Positions 18,492 to 27,700 of a stretch of DNA of 64,000 bases are shown here, in pieces. Position 1 is the stretch's first letter, and each line of letters starts with the position of its first letter. The translations under genes and the position numbers were made by a program. The notes beneath the pieces were generated by a model. That model worked only from the letters and a program-made list of their open reading frames with translations. It made no database searches and had not been told where the DNA came from. The DNA comes from Streptomyces agglomeratus (GTDB lineage Bacteria; Actinomycetota; Actinomycetes; Streptomycetales; Streptomycetaceae). Where the stretch lies: the NCBI RefSeq assembly GCF_001746415.1, contig NZ_MEHJ01000001.1, positions 4,842,501 through 4,906,500 of the forward strand. Direction: 5' to 3'.

Positions 18492-21329
18492 GTGTCCGTC
18501 TTCAACAAGCTCATGCGTGCAGGCGAAGGCAAGATCCTGCGCAAACTGCACCGCATCGCGGACCAGGTCAACTCCATCGAAGAGGACTTCGTCAACCTCT
18601 CCGACGCCGAGTTGCGTGCGCTCACCGATGAGTACAAGCAGCGGTACGCCGACGGTGAGAGCCTGGACGACCTGCTCCCCGAGGCTTTCGCGACCGTCCG
18701 CGAGGCAGCCAAGCGCGTTCTCGGCCAGCGCCATTACGACGTCCAGATGATGGGTGGCGCCGCCCTTCATCTCGGATTTGTCGCCGAGATGAAGACCGGT
18801 GAGGGCAAGACCCTCGTCGGCACGCTGCCCGCTTATCTGAACGCGCTGTCCGGCAAGGGCGTCCACCTGATCACGGTGAACGACTACCTGGCCGAGCGCG
18901 ACTCCGAGATGATGGGCCGGGTCCACAAGTTCCTCGGCCTCGAGGTCGGCTGCATCCTTGCCAACATGTCGCCGGCCCAGCGCCGTGACATGTACAACTG
19001 CGACATCACGTACGGCACGAACAACGAGTTCGGCTTCGATTACCTGCGCGACAACATGGCGTGGTCCAAGGACGAGCTCGTCCAGCGCGGCCACAACTTC
19101 GCGATCGTCGACGAGGTCGACTCGATCCTGGTCGACGAGGCCCGTACGCCGCTGATCATTTCGGGCCCGGCCGACCAGGCCACCAAGTGGTACGGCGACT
19201 TCGCCAAGCTGGTCGTCCGCCTGAAGCGGGGCGAGCCGGGGAACCCGCTCAAGGGCATCGAGGAGACCGGCGACTACGAGGTCGACGAGAAGAAGCGCAC
19301 CGTCGCCATCCACGAGCCCGGCGTCGCCAAGGTCGAGGACTGGCTGGGCATCGACAACCTCTACGAGTCGGTCAACACGCCGCTCGTCGGGTACCTGAAC
19401 AACGCCATCAAGGCCAAGGAACTGTTCAAGAAGGACAAGGACTACGTCGTCATCGACGGCGAAGTCATGATCGTCGACGAGCACACCGGCCGTATCCTCG
19501 CCGGCCGCCGCTACAACGAGGGCATGCACCAGGCGATCGAGGCGAAGGAAGGGGTGGACATCAAGGACGAGAACCAGACGCTCGCCACGATCACCCTCCA
19601 GAACTTCTTCCGCCTCTACGACAAGCTCTCCGGCATGACCGGTACGGCCATGACCGAGGCCGCCGAGTTCCACCAGATCTACAAGCTGGGCGTCGTGCCG
19701 ATCCCGACGAACCGGCCGATGGTCCGCGCCGACCAGTCCGACCTGATCTACCGCACCGAGGTCGCGAAGTTCGCCGCCGTCGTCGACGACATCGCGGAGA
19801 AGCACGAGAAGGGCCAGCCGATCCTGGTCGGCACGACCTCCGTGGAGAAGTCGGAGTACCTCTCGCAGCAGCTCTCCAAGCGCGGCGTGCAGCACGAGGT
19901 CCTCAACGCCAAGCAGCACGACCGTGAGGCGTCGATCGTCGCCCAGGCCGGCCGCAGGGGCGCCGTCACCGTTGCAACGAACATGGCCGGCCGTGGTACG
20001 GACATCAAGCTCGGCGGCAACCCGGACGACCTCGCCGAGGCGGAGCTGCGCCAGCGCGGCCTCGACCCGGAGGAGCACATCGAGGAGTGGGCCGCGGCGC
20101 TGCCCGCAGCCCTGGAGAAGGCCGAGCAGGCCGTCAAGGCCGAGTTCGAAGAGGTCAAGGCGCTCGGCGGGCTGTACGTGCTGGGCACCGAGCGGCACGA
20201 GTCGCGTCGTATCGACAACCAGCTGCGCGGCCGCTCCGGCCGTCAGGGAGACCCGGGCGAGTCCCGGTTCTACCTGTCGCTGGGCGACGACCTGATGCGT
20301 CTGTTCAAGGCGGCCATGGTCGAGCGCGTGATGTCGATGGCGAACGTGCCGGACGATGTACCGATCGAGAACAAGATGGTGACGCGGGCGATCGCCTCCG
20401 CCCAGTCGCAGGTCGAGCAGCAGAACTTCGAGACCCGCAAGAACGTCCTGAAGTACGACGAGGTGCTCAACCGGCAGCGCGAGGTCATCTACGGCGAGCG
20501 CCGCCGGGTCCTGGAGGGCGAGGACCTCCAGGAGCAGATCCGGCACTTCATGGACGACACCATCGACGCGTACATCCAGGCGGAGACCGTCGAGGGCTTC
20601 GCCGAGGAGTGGGACCTCGACCGGCTGTGGGGCGCCTTCAAGCAGCTCTACCCGGTGAAGGTCACCGTGGAGGAGCTGGAGGAGGCGGCGGGCGACCGCG
20701 CGGGCATCACCGCCGAGTTCATCGCCGAGTCCATCAAGGACGACATCTACGAGCAGTACGCCGAGCGGGAGGCGCAGCTCGGCTCCGACATCATGCGTGA
20801 GCTGGAGCGGCGCGTCGTGCTGTCGGTCCTGGACCGCAAGTGGCGCGAGCACCTCTACGAGATGGACTATCTCCAGGAGGGCATCGGCCTGCGCGCGATG
20901 GCTCAGAAGGACCCGCTGGTCGAGTACCAGCGCGAGGGCTTCGACATGTTCAACGCCATGATGGACGGCATCAAGGAAGAGTCCGTCGGCTACCTGTTCA
21001 ACCTGGAGGTCCAGGTCGAGCAGCAGGTCGAGGAGGTTCCGGTGCAGGCGGCCGTGCCGGATCAGGCGGTCGGCGGCAAGCCGTCGCTGCGGAAGGAAGA
21101 CGCGGTGCCCGCGGGCGCCGGCCGTCCGGAGATCCGGGCGAAGGGGCTCGACGCCCCGCAGCGGCCCGACCGGCTGCACTTCTCCGCTCCCACGGTGGAC
21201 GGCGAGGGCGGCGTGATCGAGGGCGACTTCGACAACGGTGACGGGCCCGCGCGGTCCGAGTCGGACGGCATGACGCGTGCCGAGCGGCGCAAGGCGCAGA
21301 AGGGCGGCAGCCGCCGCCGTAAGAAGTAG
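18492..21329 (+). CDS. secA: Preprotein translocase ATPase SecA
   Basis: A 945-aa SecA, the motor of the general secretion pathway that drives unfolded preproteins through SecYEG. Motor 1 has Walker A MKTGEGKT and the DEVD box ([17 protein letters not shown]); the preprotein-binding domain follows, then the IRA2 motor with [14 protein letters not shown], the helical scaffold and the [22 protein letters not shown] motif. The C-terminus ends in a basic RRKK-rich tail with no cysteine zinc-binding motif, unlike E. coli SecA. The start is GTG at 18492. A strong terminator follows 27 bases after the stop. Confidence 0.98.
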   Translation: MSVFNKLMRAGEGKILRKLHRIADQVNSIEEDFVNLSDAELRALTDEYKQRYADGESLDDLLPEAFATVREAAKRVLGQRHYDVQMMGGAALHLGFVAEMKTGEGKTLVGTLPAYLNALSGKGVHLITVNDYLAERDSEMMGRVHKFLGLEVGCILANMSPAQRRDMYNCDITYGTNNEFGFDYLRDNMAWSKDELVQRGHNFAIVDEVDSILVDEARTPLIISGPADQATKWYGDFAKLVVRLKRGEPGNPLKGIEETGDYEVDEKKRTVAIHEPGVAKVEDWLGIDNLYESVNTPLVGYLNNAIKAKELFKKDKDYVVIDGEVMIVDEHTGRILAGRRYNEGMHQAIEAKEGVDIKDENQTLATITLQNFFRLYDKLSGMTGTAMTEAAEFHQIYKLGVVPIPTNRPMVRADQSDLIYRTEVAKFAAVVDDIAEKHEKGQPILVGTTSVEKSEYLSQQLSKRGVQHEVLNAKQHDREASIVAQAGRRGAVTVATNMAGRGTDIKLGGNPDDLAEAELRQRGLDPEEHIEEWAAALPAALEKAEQAVKAEFEEVKALGGLYVLGTERHESRRIDNQLRGRSGRQGDPGESRFYLSLGDDLMRLFKAAMVERVMSMANVPDDVPIENKMVTRAIASAQSQVEQQNFETRKNVLKYDEVLNRQREVIYGERRRVLEGEDLQEQIRHFMDDTIDAYIQAETVEGFAEEWDLDRLWGAFKQLYPVKVTVEELEEAAGDRAGITAEFIAESIKDDIYEQYAEREAQLGSDIMRELERRVVLSVLDRKWREHLYEMDYLQEGIGLRAMAQKDPLVEYQREGFDMFNAMMDGIKEESVGYLFNLEVQVEQQVEEVPVQAAVPDQAVGGKPSLRKEDAVPAGAGRPEIRAKGLDAPQRPDRLHFSAPTVDGEGGVIEGDFDNGDGPARSESDGMTRAERRKAQKGGSRRRKK

Positions 21330-21355
21330 GCGCGCGGGTACGAACCGCTTTCTCG

Positions 21356-21392
21356 GCCGGGGCCGGACACCGATGCGGTGTCCGGCCCCGGC
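21356..21392. terminator. Bidirectional terminator between secA and the Rv3235-family gene
   Basis: A perfect 16-bp inverted repeat GCCGGGGCCGGACACC / GGTGTCCGGCCCCGGC with a five-base loop lies between two convergent genes and can serve both. No T tract follows, which is usual for Streptomyces terminators. Confidence 0.85.
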
Positions 21393-21408
21393 TGTGTCGC
21401 GCGTGCGT

Positions 21409-21918
21409 TCACGCCGGGGTGCAGGCGGGGGACGTCGGAGCGGTGCCCAGTTCGACGGCCGCACAGCGCCAGCGCAGGTCGCGGCCCTGTTCCAGGCGGA
21501 ACGCCATCGCCCGCACCTGCTCGCCCGCCGCGATGCTCGCGAACGCCTCGACCACGCCGGGGCGCGGGTGGAAGCCGCCGCAGGTGCGGACGACGGGGAG
21601 GGTGCCGCGGGTGCGCAGCGGGGTCCGGGGAGCGAGCTGGACGAGCTGCTCGTACGCCTCACCGATGGTGTGGCCGAGCATCCAGTGGACGGGGCGGCGG
21701 CCGCTGAGCACCGCCAGGAGGCGCTCCGCGAACTGTTCGTGCGGGGTCGGGCGGTGCGGGTGGCGGAGTGCCGTGGGCGCGGCAACAGCAGCCGCCGCCG
21801 TCGTCGCCGGCCTGGGGGTGGGTGCGGCGGTGGGGCGGGCCGTGGCCGCCCTGGAGCCCGGTGCGCCGGGCCTGCGCGGGTCGCGGCGTCCCTGCGGCCG
21901 GGTCCTGTCCTTGTGCAT
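21409..21918 (-). CDS. Rv3235 family protein
   Basis: A 169-aa protein whose first 55 residues are Arg/Pro/Ala-rich and probably disordered, followed by a compact domain (QFAERLLAVLSGRRPVHWMLGHTIGEAYEQL ... EQVRAMAFRLEQGRDLRWRCAAVELG) that matches the Rv3235 family as I know it. Members commonly lie near secA in actinobacteria, as here, and their function is unknown. The gene converges on secA across a shared terminator. Confidence 0.8.
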   Translation of the reverse strand: MHKDRTRPQGRRDPRRPGAPGSRAATARPTAAPTPRPATTAAAAVAAPTALRHPHRPTPHEQFAERLLAVLSGRRPVHWMLGHTIGEAYEQLVQLAPRTPLRTRGTLPVVRTCGGFHPRPGVVEAFASIAAGEQVRAMAFRLEQGRDLRWRCAAVELGTAPTSPACTPA

Positions 21919-22194
21919 CTCTGTGCCCCCGCTCTGGCGGCCCGGCGGGATACCGGGCAGTAACTTCCGCTGTTGATCTTTTACGGGGCATGGGAGGCGG
22001 CAGCAAGGCGAGGTGGCCGTGGGAGACGGCGGCCGACAGAATCACCTATCCGGGTGACGAGAGGCAGTCCTGGGGCGGCCGACGGCCGACGGGCGGTTCA
22101 TCGGGTGGACGTCGCGGAGGGCGGGGACCACCACCCCGAAGGGGGACTCCGTACGTATCCTTGAGGCCGTCCCGACTACGAAAGCGGCCTGCCA

Positions 22195-22701
22195 ATGCGC
22201 GTCTACGTCCCCCTGACCCTTTCCGGTCTCGCTGAGGCGCACAAGGCGGGACAGCTCGGCCCCGGGCCGCTGACGGCCTACGCCGTGACGCCGGGGCTGC
22301 GTGAGTGGTACGTGTCGGACGACATCGAGGAGCTCGAGTACGCCGCGCTCAACCGGGCGGCGGCGGCGTCCCTGCGGTTGCTGGCCGGAGATCCGGATGC
22401 CGCGCGGCGGCGGGTCGTCGTGGCCGTCGACGTACCGGACGGTGACGCGGTCGCCGACCCGGACCGGGGGCTGGACTCCGCCGGCGTCGGCGAGGTGCGG
22501 ATCGCTTCCGCCGTGCCGCTCAAGAAGGCGGCCGCCGTGCACGTCGACGCGGACGACGCGGAGGCCGACGTGACGGCGGCGGCCGCGGCGCTGGGGGCGG
22601 CGGACCACGGGGACGACGACGCCCAGTTCACGGTGGACGGGGCGGAGGACCACGAGCTGCTCTGGTTCGGGGTGCAGGAGATCCCCCATCTGATCGGCTG
22701 A
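22195..22701 (+). CDS. DUF6912 family protein
   Basis: A 168-aa acidic protein beginning RVYVPLTLSGLAEAHKAGQLGPGPLTAYAVTP and ending HELLWFGVQEIPHLIG, the hallmark ends of an uncharacterised actinobacterial family (DUF6912). No catalytic motif, signal peptide or membrane segment is visible; the C-terminal third is rich in Asp/Ala. The ATG at 22195 follows GAAAGCGGCC. It is followed by the HAD gene 124 bases downstream on the same strand. Confidence 0.78.
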   Translation: MRVYVPLTLSGLAEAHKAGQLGPGPLTAYAVTPGLREWYVSDDIEELEYAALNRAAAASLRLLAGDPDAARRRVVVAVDVPDGDAVADPDRGLDSAGVGEVRIASAVPLKKAAAVHVDADDAEADVTAAAAALGAADHGDDDAQFTVDGAEDHELLWFGVQEIPHLIG

Positions 22702-22824
22702 TCGAGTCGCCGGGCGCCGGGTGAGCCGGGAGCCGGGTGAGTCGGCGGGCCCGGTGGGCCGGTGCCGGTTTTTGGTCCTGGTCGGCGTGTCTGCGTTGTC
22801 GTACCCGGTGGGTACCTTCTTGGA

Positions 22825-23490
22825 ATGGGGAAGTACACGACGACGCATCTCGTCTGGGACTGGAACGGCACGCTGCTCGACGACATCAGTGCGGTCATCG
22901 GGGCGACGAACGCGGCCTTCGCGGAGATCGGCATCGAGCCGATCACGCTGGCGCGGTACCGGGAGCTGTACTGCGTACCCATTCCCCGCTTCTACGAGCG
23001 GCTGATGGGGCGGCTGCCGACGGACGCCGAGTGGCTGGCCATGGACGAGGCGTTCCACCGGCACTACACCGAGCTGCGGGTGGTGTGTGCGCTTGCCCAG
23101 GGCGTGGAGGAGCTGCTCGTGGAGTGGCGGTCCGCCGGGCGCAGTCAGTCGCTGCTGAGCATGTACGGGCATGACCAGTTGCTGCCGGTGGTGCGGCAGT
23201 ACGGCATCGAGCGTCACTTCGTGCGGGTGGACGGGCGCACCGGGCCTTCCGGCGGCAGCAAGGCGGCGCACATGGCCCGCCACATCGCGGCGCTCGGCGG
23301 TGTCGCGCCGGAACACGTCGTGGTCATCGGCGACGCGGTCGACGACGCGGTGGCGGCGGCGCACGTGGGGGCGCGGGCGGTGCTCTACACCGGGGGCTCG
23401 CACAGCCGGGCCAGCCTGGAGCCGGCCGGGGTGCCGGTGGTGGACACGCTTGCCGAGGCGGTGGAGCTGGCCGAGCGGTGGACGGCGTGA
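22825..23490 (+). CDS. HAD-superfamily hydrolase
   Basis: A 221-aa phosphatase-like HAD protein. Motif I is VWDWNGTLLDD (nucleophile Asp and acid/base Asp, with W between in place of the more usual F), motif II lies at SLLSMYGH, and motif III/IV is VVVIGDAVDDAVAAAHVGARAVLYTGG. A helical cap occupies about residues 20-100. Such proteins resemble phosphoglycolate phosphatases, but the substrate is not predictable. The ATG at 22825 follows a GGTACCTTCTTGGA leader; upstream codons in the same frame are not conserved-looking. Confidence 0.88.
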   Translation: MGKYTTTHLVWDWNGTLLDDISAVIGATNAAFAEIGIEPITLARYRELYCVPIPRFYERLMGRLPTDAEWLAMDEAFHRHYTELRVVCALAQGVEELLVEWRSAGRSQSLLSMYGHDQLLPVVRQYGIERHFVRVDGRTGPSGGSKAAHMARHIAALGGVAPEHVVVIGDAVDDAVAAAHVGARAVLYTGGSHSRASLEPAGVPVVDTLAEAVELAERWTA

Positions 23491-23538
23491 CATCCGCCGC
23501 CCCCGCTGCGCGATGCGTGCCTGCGGCACTCTCCACCG

Positions 23539-23657
23539 CCCCGACCCGACCCGACCCGCCCTGATCCGACCCGCCCTGACCCGACCCGACCCGAGCCGCC
23601 CCTTCCCCAACCGGGGCTCCGCCCCGTCCCCCGGTCCTCAAGCGCCGGACGGGCTGA
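23539..23657. repeat. CCGAC-type low-complexity tract and dispersed Streptomyces repeat
   Basis: The gap between the HAD and PfpI genes holds a tract of CCGAC/CCGCC pentamers (about 23539-23600) followed by an element containing GGGGCTCCGCCCC and CTCAAGCGCCGGACGGGCT (23608-23657). The second part is a sequence I recognise as widely dispersed in intergenic Streptomyces DNA. No gene is seen here. Confidence 0.6.
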
Positions 23658-23727
23658 GGTGTGCCGGGGGTGGGCAGGTGGCGGGGGGGTGAGGTAGACC
23701 GGGGGGCGAGGCAGACCGGGCGGTGTT

Positions 23728-24294
23728 CTACGTCGCCGGGGATTTCGTGCGGAGGATCTTCAGGAAGTCGCGCATCCAGGCCGAGTGGTCCGGCCAGGCG
23801 CGGGCAGAGACCAGGGTGCCGTCCACCACCGCCTCCGCGTCCTGGAACGTCGCCCCCGCCGCCTGCATGTCCAGTTCCAGGGCCGGGTACGCCGTGACCC
23901 TGCGGCCCGCCAGGCCGTCGACCGCGGCCGTCAGGAGCGGACCGTGGCAGATCTGTGCCACCGGTTTGTCCGAGTCGAAGAACGACTTGAGGATCTTGCG
24001 CAGCTCCAGGTCGTTGCGCAGGTACTCCGGCGCCCGTCCGCCGGGGATCACCAGGGCGGCGTACTGACTGGGCTCGACCTCCGAGAACGCCAGGTCGGCG
24101 GGCCAGGTATAACCGGGCTTCTCGGTGTACGTGTCGAAGCCCGGCTCGAAGTCGTGGACCACGAACTGGAGCTTCTTGCGGGCCGGGGCCGCGATGTGGA
24201 CCTCGTACCCCTCCTCGCGCAGGCGCTGGTACGGGTAGAGGACCTCCAGCGATTCCGCTGCGTCGCCGGTCACGATGAGGATCTTGGGTGCCAT
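23728..24294 (-). CDS. DJ-1/PfpI family protein
   Basis: A 188-aa member of the DJ-1/PfpI (type 1 glutamine amidotransferase-like) superfamily. The nucleophile elbow is AQICHGPLL with the conserved Cys, preceded by LVIPGGRAPEYLRND and the N-terminal KILIVTGDAAESLEVLYPYQRL motif with the catalytic Glu. Members act as intracellular proteases, deglycases or stress proteins; the specific activity here cannot be assigned. The ATG at 24294 is followed by a normal family N-terminus; more upstream codons in the open frame do not resemble the family. Confidence 0.88.
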   Translation of the reverse strand: MAPKILIVTGDAAESLEVLYPYQRLREEGYEVHIAAPARKKLQFVVHDFEPGFDTYTEKPGYTWPADLAFSEVEPSQYAALVIPGGRAPEYLRNDLELRKILKSFFDSDKPVAQICHGPLLTAAVDGLAGRRVTAYPALELDMQAAGATFQDAEAVVDGTLVSARAWPDHSAWMRDFLKILRTKSPAT

Positions 24295-24735
24295 GGCTGT
24301 GTGCTCCCCTCGGGCGGGCCGTGCCGTGCCGTCCGGTTCAACGTGCACCCGCCGACGCCCTTTGCCAAGGCGCCCCGCCGATCCGCTGCCAGGCCCACGC
24401 CGTGCCGTCGCTGTCCAGAGTGTCAAACTTCTCGGCTGGTTTTGTACACCGATCGGACATGACGGGCCCCCCGTGCGGGGGGATAGCCTGGTGCCGTGAT
24501 CAGCGCGATAGCCCTCGGGGCAGTGAGGCCCCCGGCATGCGCCCGGAGCACCACCGTGCCCGGGCGATCGCTGGTCCCCGAAACCCCGGTCGGCCGTCAA
24601 AAATGGCCAATAACGTCACGGGTATCTCTCATCGCGGCATAACGTCGAACCGACCGGATACCCCGCGTCGTGGCGTTGTGCCATCTTTCTTCACCCCCTA
24701 CGTCACGCAACGGCGCGCGACAGGAGCCAGAGGAC
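24295..24735. other. Divergent intergenic region, PfpI gene / gdh
   Basis: This 441-base gap contains no convincing gene. On the gdh side it has two copies of TAACGTC (24611 and 24640) and an inverted pair GGGTATC (24620-24626) / GATACCC (24657-24663), which could be a regulator site for glutamate dehydrogenase. The likely gdh ribosome binding site is the GGAGCC/AGAGGA segment just before 24736. Confidence 0.5.
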
Positions 24736-27700
24736 ATGCAGACCAAGCTGGACGAAGCCAAGGCCGAGCTGCTCGTACGGGCGGCCCGGGTAGCTGAGAA
24801 CAGCCCGGCCGGGGGGCAACCTTCGACTGGGTCCACGAGTGCAGGCACTCCCGACCGGGACACCCTCCTCGCGTACCTCCAGCGCTACTACCTGCACACG
24901 GCCCCCGAAGACCTCGCCGACCGCGACCCGGTCGACGTGTTCGGTGCGGCGCTCTCGCACTACCGGCTGGCGGAGAACCGCCCGCAGGGCACCGCCAACG
25001 TCCGGGTGCACACCCCGACCGTCGAGGAGAACGGCTGGACGTGCAGCCACTCCGTCGTCGAGGTGGTCACCGACGACATGCCCTTCCTCGTCGACTCCGT
25101 CACCAATGAGCTGTCCCGCCAGGGCCGCGGCATTCATGTCGTGATCCACCCGCAGGTCACCGTGCGCCGCGATCTCACCGGACGGCTGATCGAGGTCATC
25201 TCCGCCGACGGCAGGCGCAGGGACGAGAAGCTGCCGCACGACGCGTGCGTCGAGTCCTGGATCCACGTCGAGATCGACCGCGAGACCGACCGCTCCGACC
25301 TCAAGCAGATCACCGCCGACCTGCTGCGCGTCCTGAACGACGTCCGCGAGGCCGTCGAGGACTGGGAGAAGATGCGCGACTCGGCGCTGCGCATCGCCGA
25401 AGAGCTGCCGAGCGAGCCCACCGCCGACGACCTGCGCGACCAGGAGGTCGAGGAGGCGCGCGAGCTGCTGCGCTGGCTGGCCGCCGACCACTTCACGTTC
25501 CTCGGCTACCGCGAGTACGAGCTGACGGCCGACGACGCGCTGTCCGCCGTCCCCGGCACCGGCCTCGGCATCCTGCGCTCCGACCCGCACCACAGCGGCA
25601 CCGAGGACCACCCGGTCAGCCCGTCCTTCAGCCGCCTGCCCGCCGACGTCCGCGCCAAGGCCCGCGAGCACAAGCTGCTCGTACTGACGAAGGCCAACAG
25701 CCGCTCGACCGTGCACCGGCCCAGCTACCTCGACTACGTCGGTGTGAAGAAGTTCGACGCCGACGGCAACGTGGTCGGGGAGCGGCGCTTCCTCGGTCTG
25801 TTCTCCTCGGCCGCGTACACCGAGTCCGTACGCCGCGTCCCCGTCGTCCGCCGCAAGGTCGCGGAGGTGCTGGAGACCGCCGGCTTCTCGCCCAACAGCC
25901 ACGACGGCCGCGACCTGCTCCAGATCCTGGAGACGTACCCGCGCGACGAGCTCTTCCAGACGCCCGTCGACCAGCTGACGTCCATCGTGACGAGCGTGCT
26001 GTACCTCCAGGAGCGGCGCCGGCTGCGGCTCTACCTGCGCCAGGACGAGTACGGGCGCTACTACTCGGCCCTCGTCTACCTGCCCCGCGACCGGTACACC
26101 ACCGCCGTGCGGCTGCGGCTCATCGACATCCTCAAGGAGGAGCTCGGCGGCATCAGCGTCGACTTCACCGCCTGGAACACGGAGTCGATCCTCTCGCGCC
26201 TGCACTTCGTCGTCCGCGTTCCGCCGGGCACCGAACTGCCCGGCCTCACCGACGCCGACACCGAGCGCATCGAGGGCCGGCTCGTCGAGGCCGCCCGCTC
26301 CTGGGCCGACGGCTTCTCCGAGGCCATGAACGCGGAGCTGGGCGAGGAGCGCGCCGCCGAGCTGCTGCGCCGGTACGGTCACGCCTTCCCCGAGGGCTAC
26401 AAGGCCGACCACTCGCCGCGTGCCGCCGTCGCCGACCTCGTCCACCTCGAACAGCTGACGCACGGCCGCAACAGCTTCTCGCTCTCCCTGTACGAGCCGG
26501 TGGGCGCCGGTCCCAACGAGCGACGCTTCAAGATCTACCGGATCGGCGAGCAGGTCTCCCTGTCGGCCGTGCTGCCCGTGCTCCAGCGGCTCGGCGTCGA
26601 GGTCGTCGACGAGCGCCCGTACGAGCTGCGCTGCGCCGACCGCACGCACGCCTGGATCTACGACTTCGGCCTGCGCATGCCCAAGTCGAACGGCAATGAC
26701 GGCCACCTCGCCGACGACGCGCGTGAGCGTTTCCAAGAGGCGTTCTCCGCTGTCTGGACCGGGCAGGCCGAGAACGACGGCTTCAACGCCCTCGTCCTGA
26801 GCGCCGGCCTGGACTGGCGGCAGGCGATGGTGCTGCGCGCGTACGCCAAGTACCTGCGTCAGGCCGGTTCCACCTTCAGCCAGGACTACATGGAGGACAC
26901 CCTCCGCAACAACGTCCACACCACCCGGCTGCTGATCTCGCTCTTCGAGGCGCGGATGTCGCCGGAGAGGCAGATCGCCGGCACCGAGCTGATCGACGGG
27001 CTCCTCGAAGAGCTCGACGGTGCGCTCGACCAGGTCGCCTCCCTCGACGAGGACCGGATCCTGCGGTCCTTCCTGACGGTCATCAAGGCGACGCTGCGGA
27101 CCAGCTTCTTCCAGAAGGCCGCGACCGGTGAGCCGCACGGCTACGTGTCGATGAAGTTCGACCCGCAGGCCATCCCGGACCTCCCGGCGCCCCGCCCGGC
27201 GTACGAGATCTGGGTGTACTCGCCGCGCGTCGAGGGCGTCCACCTGCGCTTCGGCAAGGTCGCCCGCGGTGGTCTGCGCTGGTCCGACCGGCGTGAGGAC
27301 TTCCGTACCGAGGTGCTCGGCCTGGTCAAGGCGCAGATGGTGAAGAACACCGTCATCGTGCCGGTCGGCGCCAAGGGCGGCTTCGTCGCGAAGAACCTCC
27401 CGGACCCGTCCGTCGACCGTGACGCGTGGATGGCCGAGGGCATCGCCTCGTACAAGACCTTCATCTCGGCGCTGCTCGACATCACCGACAACATGGTGGC
27501 GGGCGAGGTCGTGCCGCCGAGGGACGTCGTGCGCCACGACGAGGACGACACGTACCTCGTCGTCGCCGCCGACAAGGGCACGGCGACCTTCTCCGACATC
27601 GCCAACGAGATCGCGGTCGCGTACAACTTCTGGCTCGGTGACGCCTTCGCCTCCGGCGGCTCGGTCGGTTACGACCACAAGGGCATGGGCATCACCGCCC

